A DNA stretch of 7,469 bases from Planctomycetaceae bacterium UBA969. GTDB taxonomy: Bacteria > Planctomycetota > Planctomycetia > Gemmatales > Gemmataceae. Both the position numbers and the translations under genes were made by a program. Of this stretch, positions 1 through 7,469 are shown one piece after another; the stretch's first letter is position 1, and the number at the start of each line of letters is the position of its first letter. Where the stretch lies: contig DBCB01000128.1 in assembly GCA_002303765.1 (NCBI GenBank), positions 1-7,469 of the forward strand, written 5' to 3'. The notes under the pieces were generated by a model that was not told where the DNA came from, ran no database searches, and worked only from the letters and a program-made list of their open reading frames with translations.

Positions 1-58
1 TTTATTTCACCCAACCATATTTACCAACTTGCAATATAAAACGATCTAAGCTTTTTTG

Positions 59-64
59 AAGGAG
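59..64 (+). promoter_or_regulatory. Ribosome binding site of the adaptor gene
   Basis: AAGGAG lies 6 bases upstream of the ATG at 71. This is a strong Shine-Dalgarno match at normal spacing, and it decides the start. The in-frame TTG at 56 lies upstream of this site and overlaps none of the required spacing, so the ATG at 71 is preferred. Confidence 0.85.
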
Positions 65-70
65 CTATTC

Positions 71-1792
71 ATGGAAACCCCCAATAAAAACGGATTGAGT
101 TGGTTTCAACTTCTTGTACTAACACCCCTTGCAAGACTTCGGTTTATTTTAATTCTTGGTGCAATAGGTTTGGCTCTTGCAAAATGGGAGACTCTTATTG
201 CCCTAGGGCAAAAATGGTCATGGAACCGTGAGGGAACGGAGGTTGCAGGAGAAGGTTTAGAATATTTCTGCCCAATGCACCCCACATTCATAAGTGAGAA
301 AAAAAACGAGAAGTGCCCGATATGCTTCATGGGTTTAAGCAAAAGAAAAAAAGGACTTTCTTCTCCGAATGTACTTCCACCAGGCGTAGTCAGCAGGGTT
401 CAATTAACCCCATACAGGGTGGTTCTGGCTGGGGTTCGAACTCAACCGGTAGCATATGCTCAACTCATCAAAGAAATCAGCACAGTTGGAACTGTGGAAT
501 TTGATGAACGAGAACTAAAGCATGTCGCTGCCCGTGTTAAAGGAAGAATAGAAAAACTAGTAGTAAATCAAACAGGCCAGATGGTGCATCAAGGTGATGA
601 GCTAGCGGTTTTATTTAGCCCCGACATGATAATTACAGTGCAAAATCTTCTGGATGCACGAAGATCAAACAATCCTGGTCTCGAAAAAAACTCACGCGAA
701 CGCTTAGAACTATGGGGCGTTGGCCCTATCGAAATTGAAAAAATTATCCGCGATGGTGTACCTGTTCAGAGAATTGCAATTCGTTCACCAATTAACGGCC
801 ATGTGTTAAAAAAGTACCCTAAGGAAGGGCAATATGTCGAAGAAGGCGGGCCGCTTTATGATGTTGCAAATCTTGAACGCGTTTGGGTTCTAGCTCAACT
901 TTACGAAGACGACCTTGGTTTTTTTACACCGGTGAATCATCAATTGGGCCAAGAAAAAAACAACACTAACCATTGGAAGGTATTTGCTACCAGCAGAGCT
1001 TACCCAGGAGAAAAATTCGAAGGAACCCTTTCTTTTATTTACCCCCATGTTGATCAGGAAAGCCGAACTCTCTCTGTTCGTTTTGAAATGGCCAATCCAG
1101 GAAATCGCTTACGCCCAGGAATGGCAACAAAAGTTGAACTGCAAACCAATGCTTCGGAACTGGCAAGCTTCAAGCGGGCTGATGGTAAAGCATTATTCCC
1201 TTTTCAAATCAAAGGCGACAAAGTCCTTTCGGTAACAGAAGATAGCGTGATTGATACAGGCTCCTCGCAAGTAGTGTATAAGCAAGAATCACCGGGGGTT
1301 TATGTGGGAGTAAGCGTCCAATTAGGGCCTCGAATGAAACTTCCTAATGGGCAATCGGCATTCCCTGTATATTCGGGGATCAAAGAAGGAGACGATATTG
1401 TCACTCAAGGCTCTTTCCTTGTTGATGCAGAAACTCGCTTAAATCCTGCTTTAGGTTCGATTTATTTTGGAGGCTCCGGATCAAGCAAGGCTGCAATCCG
1501 CCCTTCTACACCCGATGACGAAGAAGCAACCATTGCTGCAAATCTTGGCAAACTATCACCCGCGGACAAGAAATTGGCGCTAGAGCAACTATTATGCGCC
1601 AGCCAAGAAAATTCAAAACTTGGCTCCATGGGCGTACCTATCAAATTCACCATTGAGGGTCAGACAGCTTTCGTTTGCTGTGATGGGTGTTTGCCAGAAG
1701 CAAAAACAGAATCAGCAAAAACCATAGCACGATTAAAAATGCTCAAAAGCAAGAACCCTGCACCGAAAGAAAAAGCAGGGGTCACGCCATGA
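71..1792 (+). CDS. cusB: CusB-like RND periplasmic adaptor with metal-binding domains at both ends
   Basis: Membrane-fusion (adaptor) subunit of a tripartite heavy-metal efflux pump, bridging the inner-membrane RND pump and the outer-membrane channel in the periplasm. The protein has 573 residues from ATG 71. Residues about 22-38 are a hydrophobic N-terminal anchor or uncleaved signal with no obvious lipobox. Residues 65-90 form a heavy-metal-binding domain with CPMHP (C67, M69, H70) and CPIC (C82, C85). In the second motif the usual CPICGM reads CPICFM. Residues about 130-360 are the typical adaptor core: a lipoyl-type half (GRIEKLVV, about 158-165), a helical hairpin (about 180-225), the second lipoyl half (SPINGHVL, 239-246) and a beta-barrel with RPGM at 348-351. 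A membrane-proximal part ends near 465 (NPALGSIYFG). Residues about 505-552 are a C-terminal domain with C509, LGSMGVP and CCDGC (C536, C537, C540), resembling YHS/TRASH-type metal-binding folds. The gene overlaps the pump start as ATGA. Copper/silver specificity is inferred from the pump and the domains. Confidence 0.93.
   Translation: METPNKNGLSWFQLLVLTPLARLRFILILGAIGLALAKWETLIALGQKWSWNREGTEVAGEGLEYFCPMHPTFISEKKNEKCPICFMGLSKRKKGLSSPNVLPPGVVSRVQLTPYRVVLAGVRTQPVAYAQLIKEISTVGTVEFDERELKHVAARVKGRIEKLVVNQTGQMVHQGDELAVLFSPDMIITVQNLLDARRSNNPGLEKNSRERLELWGVGPIEIEKIIRDGVPVQRIAIRSPINGHVLKKYPKEGQYVEEGGPLYDVANLERVWVLAQLYEDDLGFFTPVNHQLGQEKNNTNHWKVFATSRAYPGEKFEGTLSFIYPHVDQESRTLSVRFEMANPGNRLRPGMATKVELQTNASELASFKRADGKALFPFQIKGDKVLSVTEDSVIDTGSSQVVYKQESPGVYVGVSVQLGPRMKLPNGQSAFPVYSGIKEGDDIVTQGSFLVDAETRLNPALGSIYFGGSGSSKAAIRPSTPDDEEATIAANLGKLSPADKKLALEQLLCASQENSKLGSMGVPIKFTIEGQTAFVCCDGCLPEAKTESAKTIARLKMLKSKNPAPKEKAGVTP
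263..340 (+). other. N-terminal heavy-metal-binding domain of the adaptor (CPMHP...CPIC)
   Basis: Residues 65-90 of the adaptor carry YFCPMHP followed 11 residues later by CPICFMGL. This is the short domain commonly attached to CusB-type adaptors and some copper ATPases. C67, M69, H70, C82, C85 and M87 are candidate soft-metal ligands. In E. coli CusB, metal binding at the N terminus uses three methionines instead, so this domain probably plays the same capture or hand-over role. That role is an inference. Confidence 0.85.
1583..1726 (+). other. C-terminal Cys-rich domain of the adaptor (C...CCxxC)
   Basis: Residues about 505-552 of the adaptor contain C509, an LGSMGVPIKFTIEGQ strand-turn region and CCDGC at 536-540, followed by a helix. 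The spacing resembles YHS/TRASH-like metal-binding domains. E. coli CusB has no such domain. It lies beyond the membrane-proximal domain and so could sit close to the pump. A metal-sensing or metal-donating role is an inference. Confidence 0.65.
1777..1781 (+). promoter_or_regulatory. Weak ribosome binding site of the pump gene
   Basis: AGGGG lies 7 bases upstream of ATG 1789, inside the last codons of the adaptor gene. With the ATGA stop/start overlap it suggests reinitiation by ribosomes finishing the adaptor. It supports ATG 1789 over an in-frame ATG at 1687, which would add 34 non-homologous residues. Confidence 0.55.
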
Positions 1793-4700
1793 TCGGAAAA
1801 TGGATTGAGTTCTCAATTCGGAACCCTTTGGTAGTAATCATGATTTCCTTAGCCCTTGCCGGCTGGGGAATTTACGCTGCATACAACACCCCAATTGATG
1901 CAATACCTGATCTCGGAGAAAACCAAGTAATTGTTTTTGCGGATTGGCCAGGTCGTAGTCCCCGCGAAATTGAAGATCAAGTCACCTACCCGCTTTCCAG
2001 AAAACTTCAGGGTTTAGCGGGGGTTCGAACACTCCGATCTTCTTCTGAATTTAATTTTTCAATGATCACTGTTATTTTTGAAGACAAGATAAATTTCTAC
2101 TTCGCACGACAACGAGTATTAGAGCGCCTAGCTGAAAATTCAGATAAACTTCCAGCAGGAGTCACCCCCTACTTAGCACCTGACGCCACTTCATTAGGGC
2201 AAATCTATTGGTACACAGTAGAACCAACGCCGGGCACAACGATTGATTCTTCAAGATTGTGGGGGCTTAATAAATTCCTTATCGCACCACAGATAAATTC
2301 CGCTCCGGGCGTTGCTGAAGTTGCAAGCGTAGGCGGTATGCCAATGGAATACCAAATCGATGTCAACCCTGAAAATCTTCGTGCCTATGGCATCAGCTTG
2401 GGTGAATTGTTTGACTCGGTTTCTCGATCAAACCAACCTGCCGGCGGAGGCGTTATTCAAAAAAACAACGCTGAATATATCGTTCGAGGTATAGGATGGA
2501 TTCGCGGAAAAGAAGACATCGAAAACACCATCATCAAAGAGGTGGAAGGCACGCCCATTTATGTAAAAACAATTGCAACAGTTCAAACAGGAACCCGATT
2601 CCGAAGAGGCGTTTTTGAAAAAAATGGTTCTGAAGTTGTTGGGGGCGTTGTGTTAATGCGTTACGGTGAAAACCCTCTTGCAGTTACCGCAAGAGTCAAA
2701 GAAAAAATACGATCCCTGCTTCCCAGCCTTCCTGCTGGAATTCGTATTGTTCCCGCCTATGATCGTACAAGGCTTATCGAGGGAGCTATAAACACTCTGG
2801 CCGAGGTTATGTGGCATGAAATGATTATTGCAGCGGTTGCTATAATTTTAATTCTTGGTCATATTCGCAGCGTTTTTGTAATCTGCATCACGCTACCTCT
2901 TTCGGTTCTTTTTTCATTTTCAATGATGTGGGTACTTCGCCACCTTGGAATCATTGATATTCAAGCAAACATCATGTCACTTGCTGGGATCACGATTTCA
3001 ATAGGGGTTTTGGTCGATCAAGCAATCGTTATGGTTGAAAATGCATCACACCATCTTAAAGAAAAATTCGGTAACAATAAAGTCTCTGGAGACAACACAG
3101 ACCTTATTATAAAAGCTTGTATTTCAGTAGGCAGACCAATCTTTTTCTCCATCCTAATCATGCTTCTATCATTCATCCCAGTATTTCTTCTTTCAGGAAG
3201 AGAGGGAAAACTATTTCACCCACTCGCATACACTAAAACTTTTGCCTTGATTGGAACTGCACTTTTTTCAGTAACTTTAGTCCCCGCACTTATCCCACTT
3301 TTAATCCGCGGGCGCTTGCGTTCAGAACAGGAAAACCTAATTGTTCGCAGTTTCATATCTATATATAGGCCATTCCTATCTTGGTTTATGCCACGAATTA
3401 ATCTTGTTATGTGGATGTTCGCAGCCCTACTTATTCTCGCAGCGGGGATTTTCCCCCTGCAAGCATTAGTAGGCTTGGGAGCTTCAGAAACAGCTTGGCA
3501 AAATATGTTCCTTGCTGTTCTAGCAATAGTAACAAGCATTACCGTAATGTCGACGATGGGTGGTATGAATCAAATTTTTTCACTTGTCACACTACTTGCT
3601 TTGGGCGTTTGTGCTCACAGTTTTCCAAAAATCGGCGTTGCATTCATGCCTGCACTTGATGAGGGCACAACCCTCGATATGCCGGTCACCGTGCCCAGGG
3701 CGAGTGTTACCCAGGTTATTGATGACCTAAAAGCTAGGGATGCTCTAGTCCGTGGTTTTCCTGAAGTTGAGAGTGTGGTTGGAAAAGCGGGAAGAGCCGA
3801 TACTCCGACCGATCCTTCACCATTAGATATGGTTGAAACCTTTATTAATTTTCGGCCCAAAGAATTCTGGCCAAGGCGAGTACTTAAATACAACGATGGT
3901 ATCAAGCAAGCAACAACCATCCTTTCGACCTTGGAAAAAGCAGGTTTTGTATCAAAAAAAGTAACGCCAGATGACCGATCCAACATGCTGGTTGAATCAA
4001 CTCAAAAAGCTCTTGAGAGATTCGATGAAGTTCAACGAGAACTTGCAACCAGAAGATTTGTTGAAATGGAAACTGCCCTTGCTGCACTCTGCGCTAAAGA
4101 GTTCACAAGTAAAGCGGTCAATCATTTTGCAAACGGAAGCGAATGGTTAGGCCCCAAAACGCCCCTTGCAGAAACAAAGATGGCCGAATTTGAAGCAAGA
4201 TTGCCCACAGGTTTTGGCCTAGCAATGGCAAGGCATACTTCCATCGGAGAAATTGAAAAAGAACTCCGCTTGTTTGCCGACTTTCTTGCATCAGAAAAAT
4301 TGATCAGTAACCCTGTCGCAGCGATGAAGCCATTACCAACCTTGACCGAAACTATAAACGAAAAATTAACAGGAAAAACAATAACTCTTGCTGACCGTAT
4401 CACCTCACAACTATTGAAAACACAAAACCAATTCTGGCACAATGAAGTTCAACTATTGGATCAGGAATTGTTTTATTACGGAACCTCTGCGTTTATATGG
4501 CTGGCCATTGAGGAACTTTTCACCTATTCCAGGGATCATGGATTTCTAGAAAATGGACCTGCAGGCGATTCTGCTAATGCGCTTATCGACACGACTATTT
4601 CAGCGCGACTTGGTCACGAACCAAGAACCAAAGTGCCTAAGGAATTTGAAGACCTCGTTAAAAAGTTAGAACCAGATTTTCAGCAATGGGTCTTACTCTG

Positions 4701-6085
4701 GAAGAGGATGGGAGGACCAAGAGGGGATCTTGTTGACGACGAAATGGGGAGGGTTTTACAAGTTCCAGGCTGGAGCAATATTTTCACCCAACCCATTATT
4801 AACCGCATAGAAATGCTTTCTTCAGGAATTCGAACCGATGTAGGGCATAAAAGTATTTGGCCCAGATTTAGCTACCATCGACAAACTTTGCAAGGATGTA
4901 GAAAGATCAGTAAAGGGAGTCCGCGGGGCTCGCGATGTGGTCGCTGCACCGATTATGGGAAAAGGTTATTTAGAAATCGAAATAGACCGTGAAAAAGCCG
5001 CTCGTTTCGGGGTAAGCGTTGAAGATGCACAACTCGAAATCGAAATTGCCATCGGCGGGCGCGTTGTAACCTCTACAGTTGAAAAACGGGAAAGATACCC
5101 GGTAAGGGTTCGATACTCCCGCATAGAAAGAGAAGATGAAAATGCTGTTCGCAAATTGCTTGTTGCAGGAACCCGGTCCGCAAAAATGAATCGTGATACT
5201 GAACCACTAAATAAAGTTCTTCCAGGTGGCGACATTCATAAAGCGGGAGGAGCTCATCTGGGGGGCGGACTTCGCGTAATTCCACTTTCTGCATTTGCTG
5301 ATATCCGGGTCACTGAAGGGCCCGCCATGATTAAAAGTGAAAACGGACAAATGATGAATGCGGTTACCTTGAATGTACGAGGGCGGGATATGGTTGGCTT
5401 TATCGAAGAAGCCAGAAGAGTGGTCGAACACAAAATAAATTTACCCGAAGGATATCATCTTGAATGGAGCGGCGAATTCGAACACCAATTACGGGCTGCA
5501 AAAACACTATTAATTGCTTTTCCTGCTGTAATCCTACTAATATTTCTCATCCTCTACTTCACTTACAAAGATATTGCAGATGCTTCACTAATCATGCTCA
5601 CACTGCCCGAAGCCCTAGCAGGTGGCGCATTCTTCCTCTTCTTCTTCCCTAAAATCCAAAACGGATGGGACTCTCCGCCTTTTGATTTCAGCGTTGCTGT
5701 TTGGGTTGGATTTATTGCATGCTTTGGCATGGCTGCAGAAACCGGTATTATCATGATGGTGTATCTGCGCGAGGCGATTGAAAATCGTGGCGGCCTTGAA
5801 AACATCAAATCTATTGATGAGCTTCGGGAAACTGTTCTCGAAGGCGCAGTTCACAGACTTCGTCCTAAATTACTAACCGAAGGCGTTGCAATCCTTGCAA
5901 TTTTTCCAATGGTTTTCTCACAAGGTGTAGGCTCAGAAATTTTAGCACCCATGGCATTACCCGTTCTAGGGGGCCTACTAATTTCAGATGAAGTCGTGGA
6001 TTTGTTTTTGCCAGTAAGGTTCTTCTGGATTCGAAAAGCAAGATGGCTAAAGCTGCAGGAACAAAAAGCAAAAAATATTATTTGA
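1789..6085 (+). CDS. cusA: CusA-like heavy-metal RND pump, enlarged, interrupted by a one-base frameshift
   Basis: Inner-membrane proton-driven RND permease of the HME family, probably exporting Cu(I)/Ag(I) with the adjacent adaptor. The start ATG 1789 gives the family-typical MIGKWIEFSIRNPL. Reading frame 1 runs to about 4845 (1019 residues), and the homologous continuation lies one frame on, from 4847 to the stop at 6083-6085. Joined, it is about 1431 residues, against about 1047 for E. coli CusA. TM1 is about 11-31, followed by the first porter domain (DAIPDL, 37-42). TM2-TM6 span about 340-505, with LVDQAIVMVENA in TM4; D410 is the proton-relay Asp. The three periplasmic Cu-site methionines are M631 (DMPVTVP), M681 (LDMVET) and M1009 (RIEMLS). 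TM8-TM12 span about 1238-1412, with E1317 (AAET) and K1360 (RPKLL) matching E. coli E939 and K984. The single TM4 Asp and the Met triad favour Cu/Ag over the CzcA type. Large extra segments lie at about 538-593 and 695-980. Read literally, the frameshift gives a 1067-residue product ending at 4992 that lacks TM8-TM12 and E1317/K1360. Confidence 0.93.
3400..3567 (+). other. Extra hydrophobic segments before TM7 of the pump
   Basis: Residues about 538-593 of the pump contain two hydrophobic stretches: about 540-562 (from MWMFAALLILAAG) and about 571-590 (FLAVLAIVTSITVM). A third at about 596-611 leads into the usual post-TM7 motif (FMPALDEG, 619-626). From the TM4 Asp to the first Cu-site Met the distance is 221 residues, against 168 in E. 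coli CusA, about 53 extra. The simplest reading is one added helix pair, which keeps the topology of the second porter domain unchanged. Confidence 0.6.
3874..4725 (+). other. Large (about 280-residue) periplasmic insert in the pump
   Basis: Residues about 696-979 have no counterpart in E. coli CusA. The family motif before it (ETFINFRPKEFW, 683-694) and after it (LVDDEMGRVLQVPGW, 981-995) are recognisable. M681 to M1009 is 328 residues, against 49 for the matching E. coli pair. The insert stays in frame and looks mostly alpha-helical (for example 730-770 and 820-835). It holds a single Cys (C768) and scattered His, and has an aromatic patch at 895-912. I recognise no named domain in it. By position it emerges into the periplasm near the metal-entry cleft. 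Confidence 0.75.
4843..4846 (+). other. Frameshift site in the pump gene (GGGC, one apparent extra G)
   Basis: Frame 1 reads the family motif IRTDVG up to the GGG codon at 4843-4845 and then loses homology (HKSIWPRF). Frame 2 reads GIKVFGPDLATIDKL from 4844, and a TAG at 4841-4843 blocks it further upstream. The shift is therefore fixed to these few bases. Reading GTA-GGC-ATA, with one G removed from the GGG run, restores continuous homology. This is a sequencing or assembly error, or a recent single-base insertion. Confidence 0.9.
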
Positions 6086-7469
6086 TCGATTTCACAACCT
6101 CTGCGGTTGGTACATTTGCCGTAACTCGATCGAGAGTTGCTTTCCTACGGAATGCTTCTGCTTGTGCTTGATAAAAACGATCTCGCGCAAGGTACATTTC
6201 TTTTTGAGCTGCAACTAAGGTTAAAAAAGGAATTTTACCGGAGATGTAAGAAGTTTGTGCCTCACGCACGTTTGCCTCGGTAGCAGGGAGGGTTGTTTTT
6301 TTAAACAGCTCCATTATCTGGGTACTTTCTTTCAGTTGTTCAAATGCTTCCTGTACTTGGAAATTGATTTGGTCTTCAAGCTTTTTGTGCTCAGCTTTTC
6401 TTTGTGCCAGCTTCGATTGCGCCTCTGCCAATGCTGCATATCTTCTACTTCTTTGCGAAGGCAGATTCATTCTTAAACCAAGCTGATATTGCATCTGCTT
6501 GTCCATGCCCTGCCAAAAACTATCGTAAGCAGCAAGGGCCTCGTAATCAGGCGAAAACTCACGCCTTGCTAGCTGAACTGCAGCATCATCTGCCCGAATT
6601 TTATCTTCCAACGAACGCAAATCTGGCCGATTAGCCCTAGCCTCTTCACGCAACTGTTCACCATTTCGTTTTTCTATTTCTAACGGAATCTCTCGCGAAG
6701 AAGGTGGCAAACTTAAATCAGGCTCTAAGTGCAGCAGGGTATTGATCCTTGCCTGAGTCACCTTGCGCATACGATTAAGCGTGATTGATCGTTCTTTTTG
6801 CAAACCAATTTCAACATCGGCCTGAAGCACATCTTGCTGAGGCACTTGCCCGTTACGATATCGCGTTTCAGCATTTTGCTTGAATTCAGCCAATAACCTC
6901 AAGGCACCTTCGTTTACTTCGATTGCCCTATCCACTAAATGAAAATCAAAGAAAGCGTTCTTAGCATCTTCAGTCAATTGAAGCCTTACATCTTCAATAT
7001 CTTTTTCCGTTGCACTAGCTTCTGCTTGGGCCTTATCGCCTCGAAGTTTAAGTTTCCCACGGCCTGGTAATTTCTGCGCAAACTCCACTCGCAATGCAAA
7101 ATTAACCTGGTTCGAGCCTATGGTCCCAGGTGCAAACCATCCCCCAACATTTGGGTCATCCAAAGATATCGCTTGGGGATACTTGGACCATGCAGCTTCC
7201 GATGCCGCAATCATTGCGGTTAATGTCGGATTTCGGCCTAAAACTTCTCGTACCAAATCATCTGCGGCCAGGTTTTTTAAAGTAGAAAACGCTGGAACTT
7301 TTCCGGGCCCTTCATCAATCTGATTTTCGACTTTGCTTTCAGTTAATTCTTTTGGAGTGGTGTTTTTTACAACTGTGGAAAGCTCATTTCTTTCAACCGG
7401 AACAACAACGGGGGTCAAATTATCATCCACTTGAGGGAAAAGTACGCACCCAGGCAATCCTAAAATTGC
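6078..7469 (-). CDS. TolC/CusC-like outer-membrane efflux lipoprotein (5' end outside the window)
   Basis: Outer-membrane channel of the OEP family, expected to complete the tripartite pump. The stop TAA is at 6080-6078. The frame stays open to the right edge, so the start lies beyond 7469. The residues at the edge read AILGLPGC, the end of a lipoprotein signal peptide with the lipidated Cys at 7448-7446; Pro before the Gly is less usual. The mature chain is about 456 residues, normal for the family. A low-complexity linker of about 55 residues after the Cys precedes two OEP repeats. Each contains the characteristic helix-turn segment: YRNGQVPQQDVLQADVE (codons about 200-216 counting from 7457) and YISGKIPFLTLVAAQKE (about 404-420). 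Long helices rich in Ala, Glu, Gln and Arg fit the periplasmic tunnel. The gene converges on the pump gene and overlaps its 3' end by 8 bases, so it has its own promoter to the right. The copper channel role is inferred from context. Confidence 0.92.
   Translation of the reverse strand, partial: AILGLPGCVLFPQVDDNLTPVVVPVERNELSTVVKNTTPKELTESKVENQIDEGPGKVPAFSTLKNLAADDLVREVLGRNPTLTAMIAASEAAWSKYPQAISLDDPNVGGWFAPGTIGSNQVNFALRVEFAQKLPGRGKLKLRGDKAQAEASATEKDIEDVRLQLTEDAKNAFFDFHLVDRAIEVNEGALRLLAEFKQNAETRYRNGQVPQQDVLQADVEIGLQKERSITLNRMRKVTQARINTLLHLEPDLSLPPSSREIPLEIEKRNGEQLREEARANRPDLRSLEDKIRADDAAVQLARREFSPDYEALAAYDSFWQGMDKQMQYQLGLRMNLPSQRSRRYAALAEAQSKLAQRKAEHKKLEDQINFQVQEAFEQLKESTQIMELFKKTTLPATEANVREAQTSYISGKIPFLTLVAAQKEMYLARDRFYQAQAEAFRRKATLDRVTANVPTAEVVKSIK
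7446..7457 (-). other. Lipobox LPGC of the outer-membrane channel protein
   Basis: On the minus strand TTG-CCT-GGG-TGC encodes Leu-Pro-Gly-Cys, preceded by Ala-Ile-Leu-Gly up to the window edge. This fits cleavage by signal peptidase II before the Cys, as in CusC and OprM relatives. The TTG at 7457 is therefore the Leu of the lipobox and not a start codon. Only four residues of the upstream signal peptide are visible, which limits confidence. Confidence 0.7.

Noticed and set aside
35..40. TATAAA as a -10 promoter element for the operon
   Set aside because: No convincing -35 hexamer lies 16-18 bases upstream, and the leader is AT-rich, so the match is not specific.
56..70. TTG at 56 as the adaptor start
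   Set aside because: The Shine-Dalgarno AAGGAG (59-64) lies downstream of it and is correctly spaced for ATG 71.
1687..1788. In-frame ATG at 1687 as the pump start
   Set aside because: It would add 34 polar residues inside the adaptor coding region. The family N terminus begins at ATG 1789 with an ATGA overlap.
3615..3986. Minus-strand open frame of 123 codons opposite the pump, and similar shorter ones elsewhere
   Set aside because: They lie antisense to or out of frame with strongly conserved coding sequence, have no family resemblance, and lack ribosome binding sites that I can see.
4830..4860. Programmed ribosomal frameshifting
   Set aside because: The needed shift is +1. No prfB-like stop codon with an upstream Shine-Dalgarno and no recognisable +1 slippery context is visible, and a one-base error in GGG explains it more simply.
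4937..6085. A separate 382-residue gene starting at GTG 4937
   Set aside because: Its frame is homologous to CusA from 4844 onward, well upstream of the GTG, so it is the 3' part of the frameshifted pump gene.
6095..6109. CAACC-tctgc-GGTTG hairpin just after the pump stop as a terminator
   Set aside because: The stem is only 5 bp, no T-run follows on the plus strand, and it lies inside the channel coding region.
7446..7457. TTG at 7457 as the start of the channel gene
   Set aside because: The frame is open to the window edge and the residues read as the end of a lipoprotein signal peptide, so the start is outside.

Overview
The window holds one heavy-metal efflux system of the tripartite RND type (resistance-nodulation-division, HME/Cus branch) and essentially nothing else. 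There is no gene-free stretch longer than the 70-base leader. Base composition is moderate (by eye about mid-40s per cent G+C) and looks even across all genes. The outer-membrane channel and tripartite pump point to a diderm bacterium. The unusual pump architecture (a very long CusA-like protein) and the adaptor's two Cys-rich ends resemble, from memory, proteins of Planctomycetota. That assignment is an inference of moderate confidence.

Layout, left to right. Bases 1-70 are a short leader ending in a good ribosome binding site. Bases 71-1792 (+) encode a CusB-like periplasmic adaptor of 573 residues, with an N-terminal membrane anchor, a CPMHP...CPIC metal-binding domain, the usual hairpin/barrel adaptor core and a C-terminal CCxxC domain. 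The pump gene starts at 1789 (+), overlapping the adaptor stop in an ATGA junction, and runs to 6085. It is CusA-like but is broken in this sequence by one apparent extra base at 4843-4846. With that base ignored it encodes about 1431 residues, against about 1047 for E. coli CusA. The excess is mainly a roughly 280-residue insert between two of the three periplasmic copper-site methionines, plus what looks like an extra pair of membrane helices before TM7. Bases 6078-7469 (-) encode a TolC/CusC-like outer-membrane lipoprotein. It converges on the pump gene, overlaps its end by 8 bases, and runs off the right edge within its signal peptide.

How they work together: the adaptor and pump are translationally coupled and should assemble with an outer-membrane channel, most simply the convergent one, to expel metal from the periplasm. 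The conserved three-methionine site and the single-Asp TM4 motif favour monovalent copper/silver over zinc/cobalt/cadmium. The notable points are the enlarged pump, the loss of most paired methionines of the E. coli relay while the central site is kept, the frameshift, and the opposite-strand placement of the channel gene.
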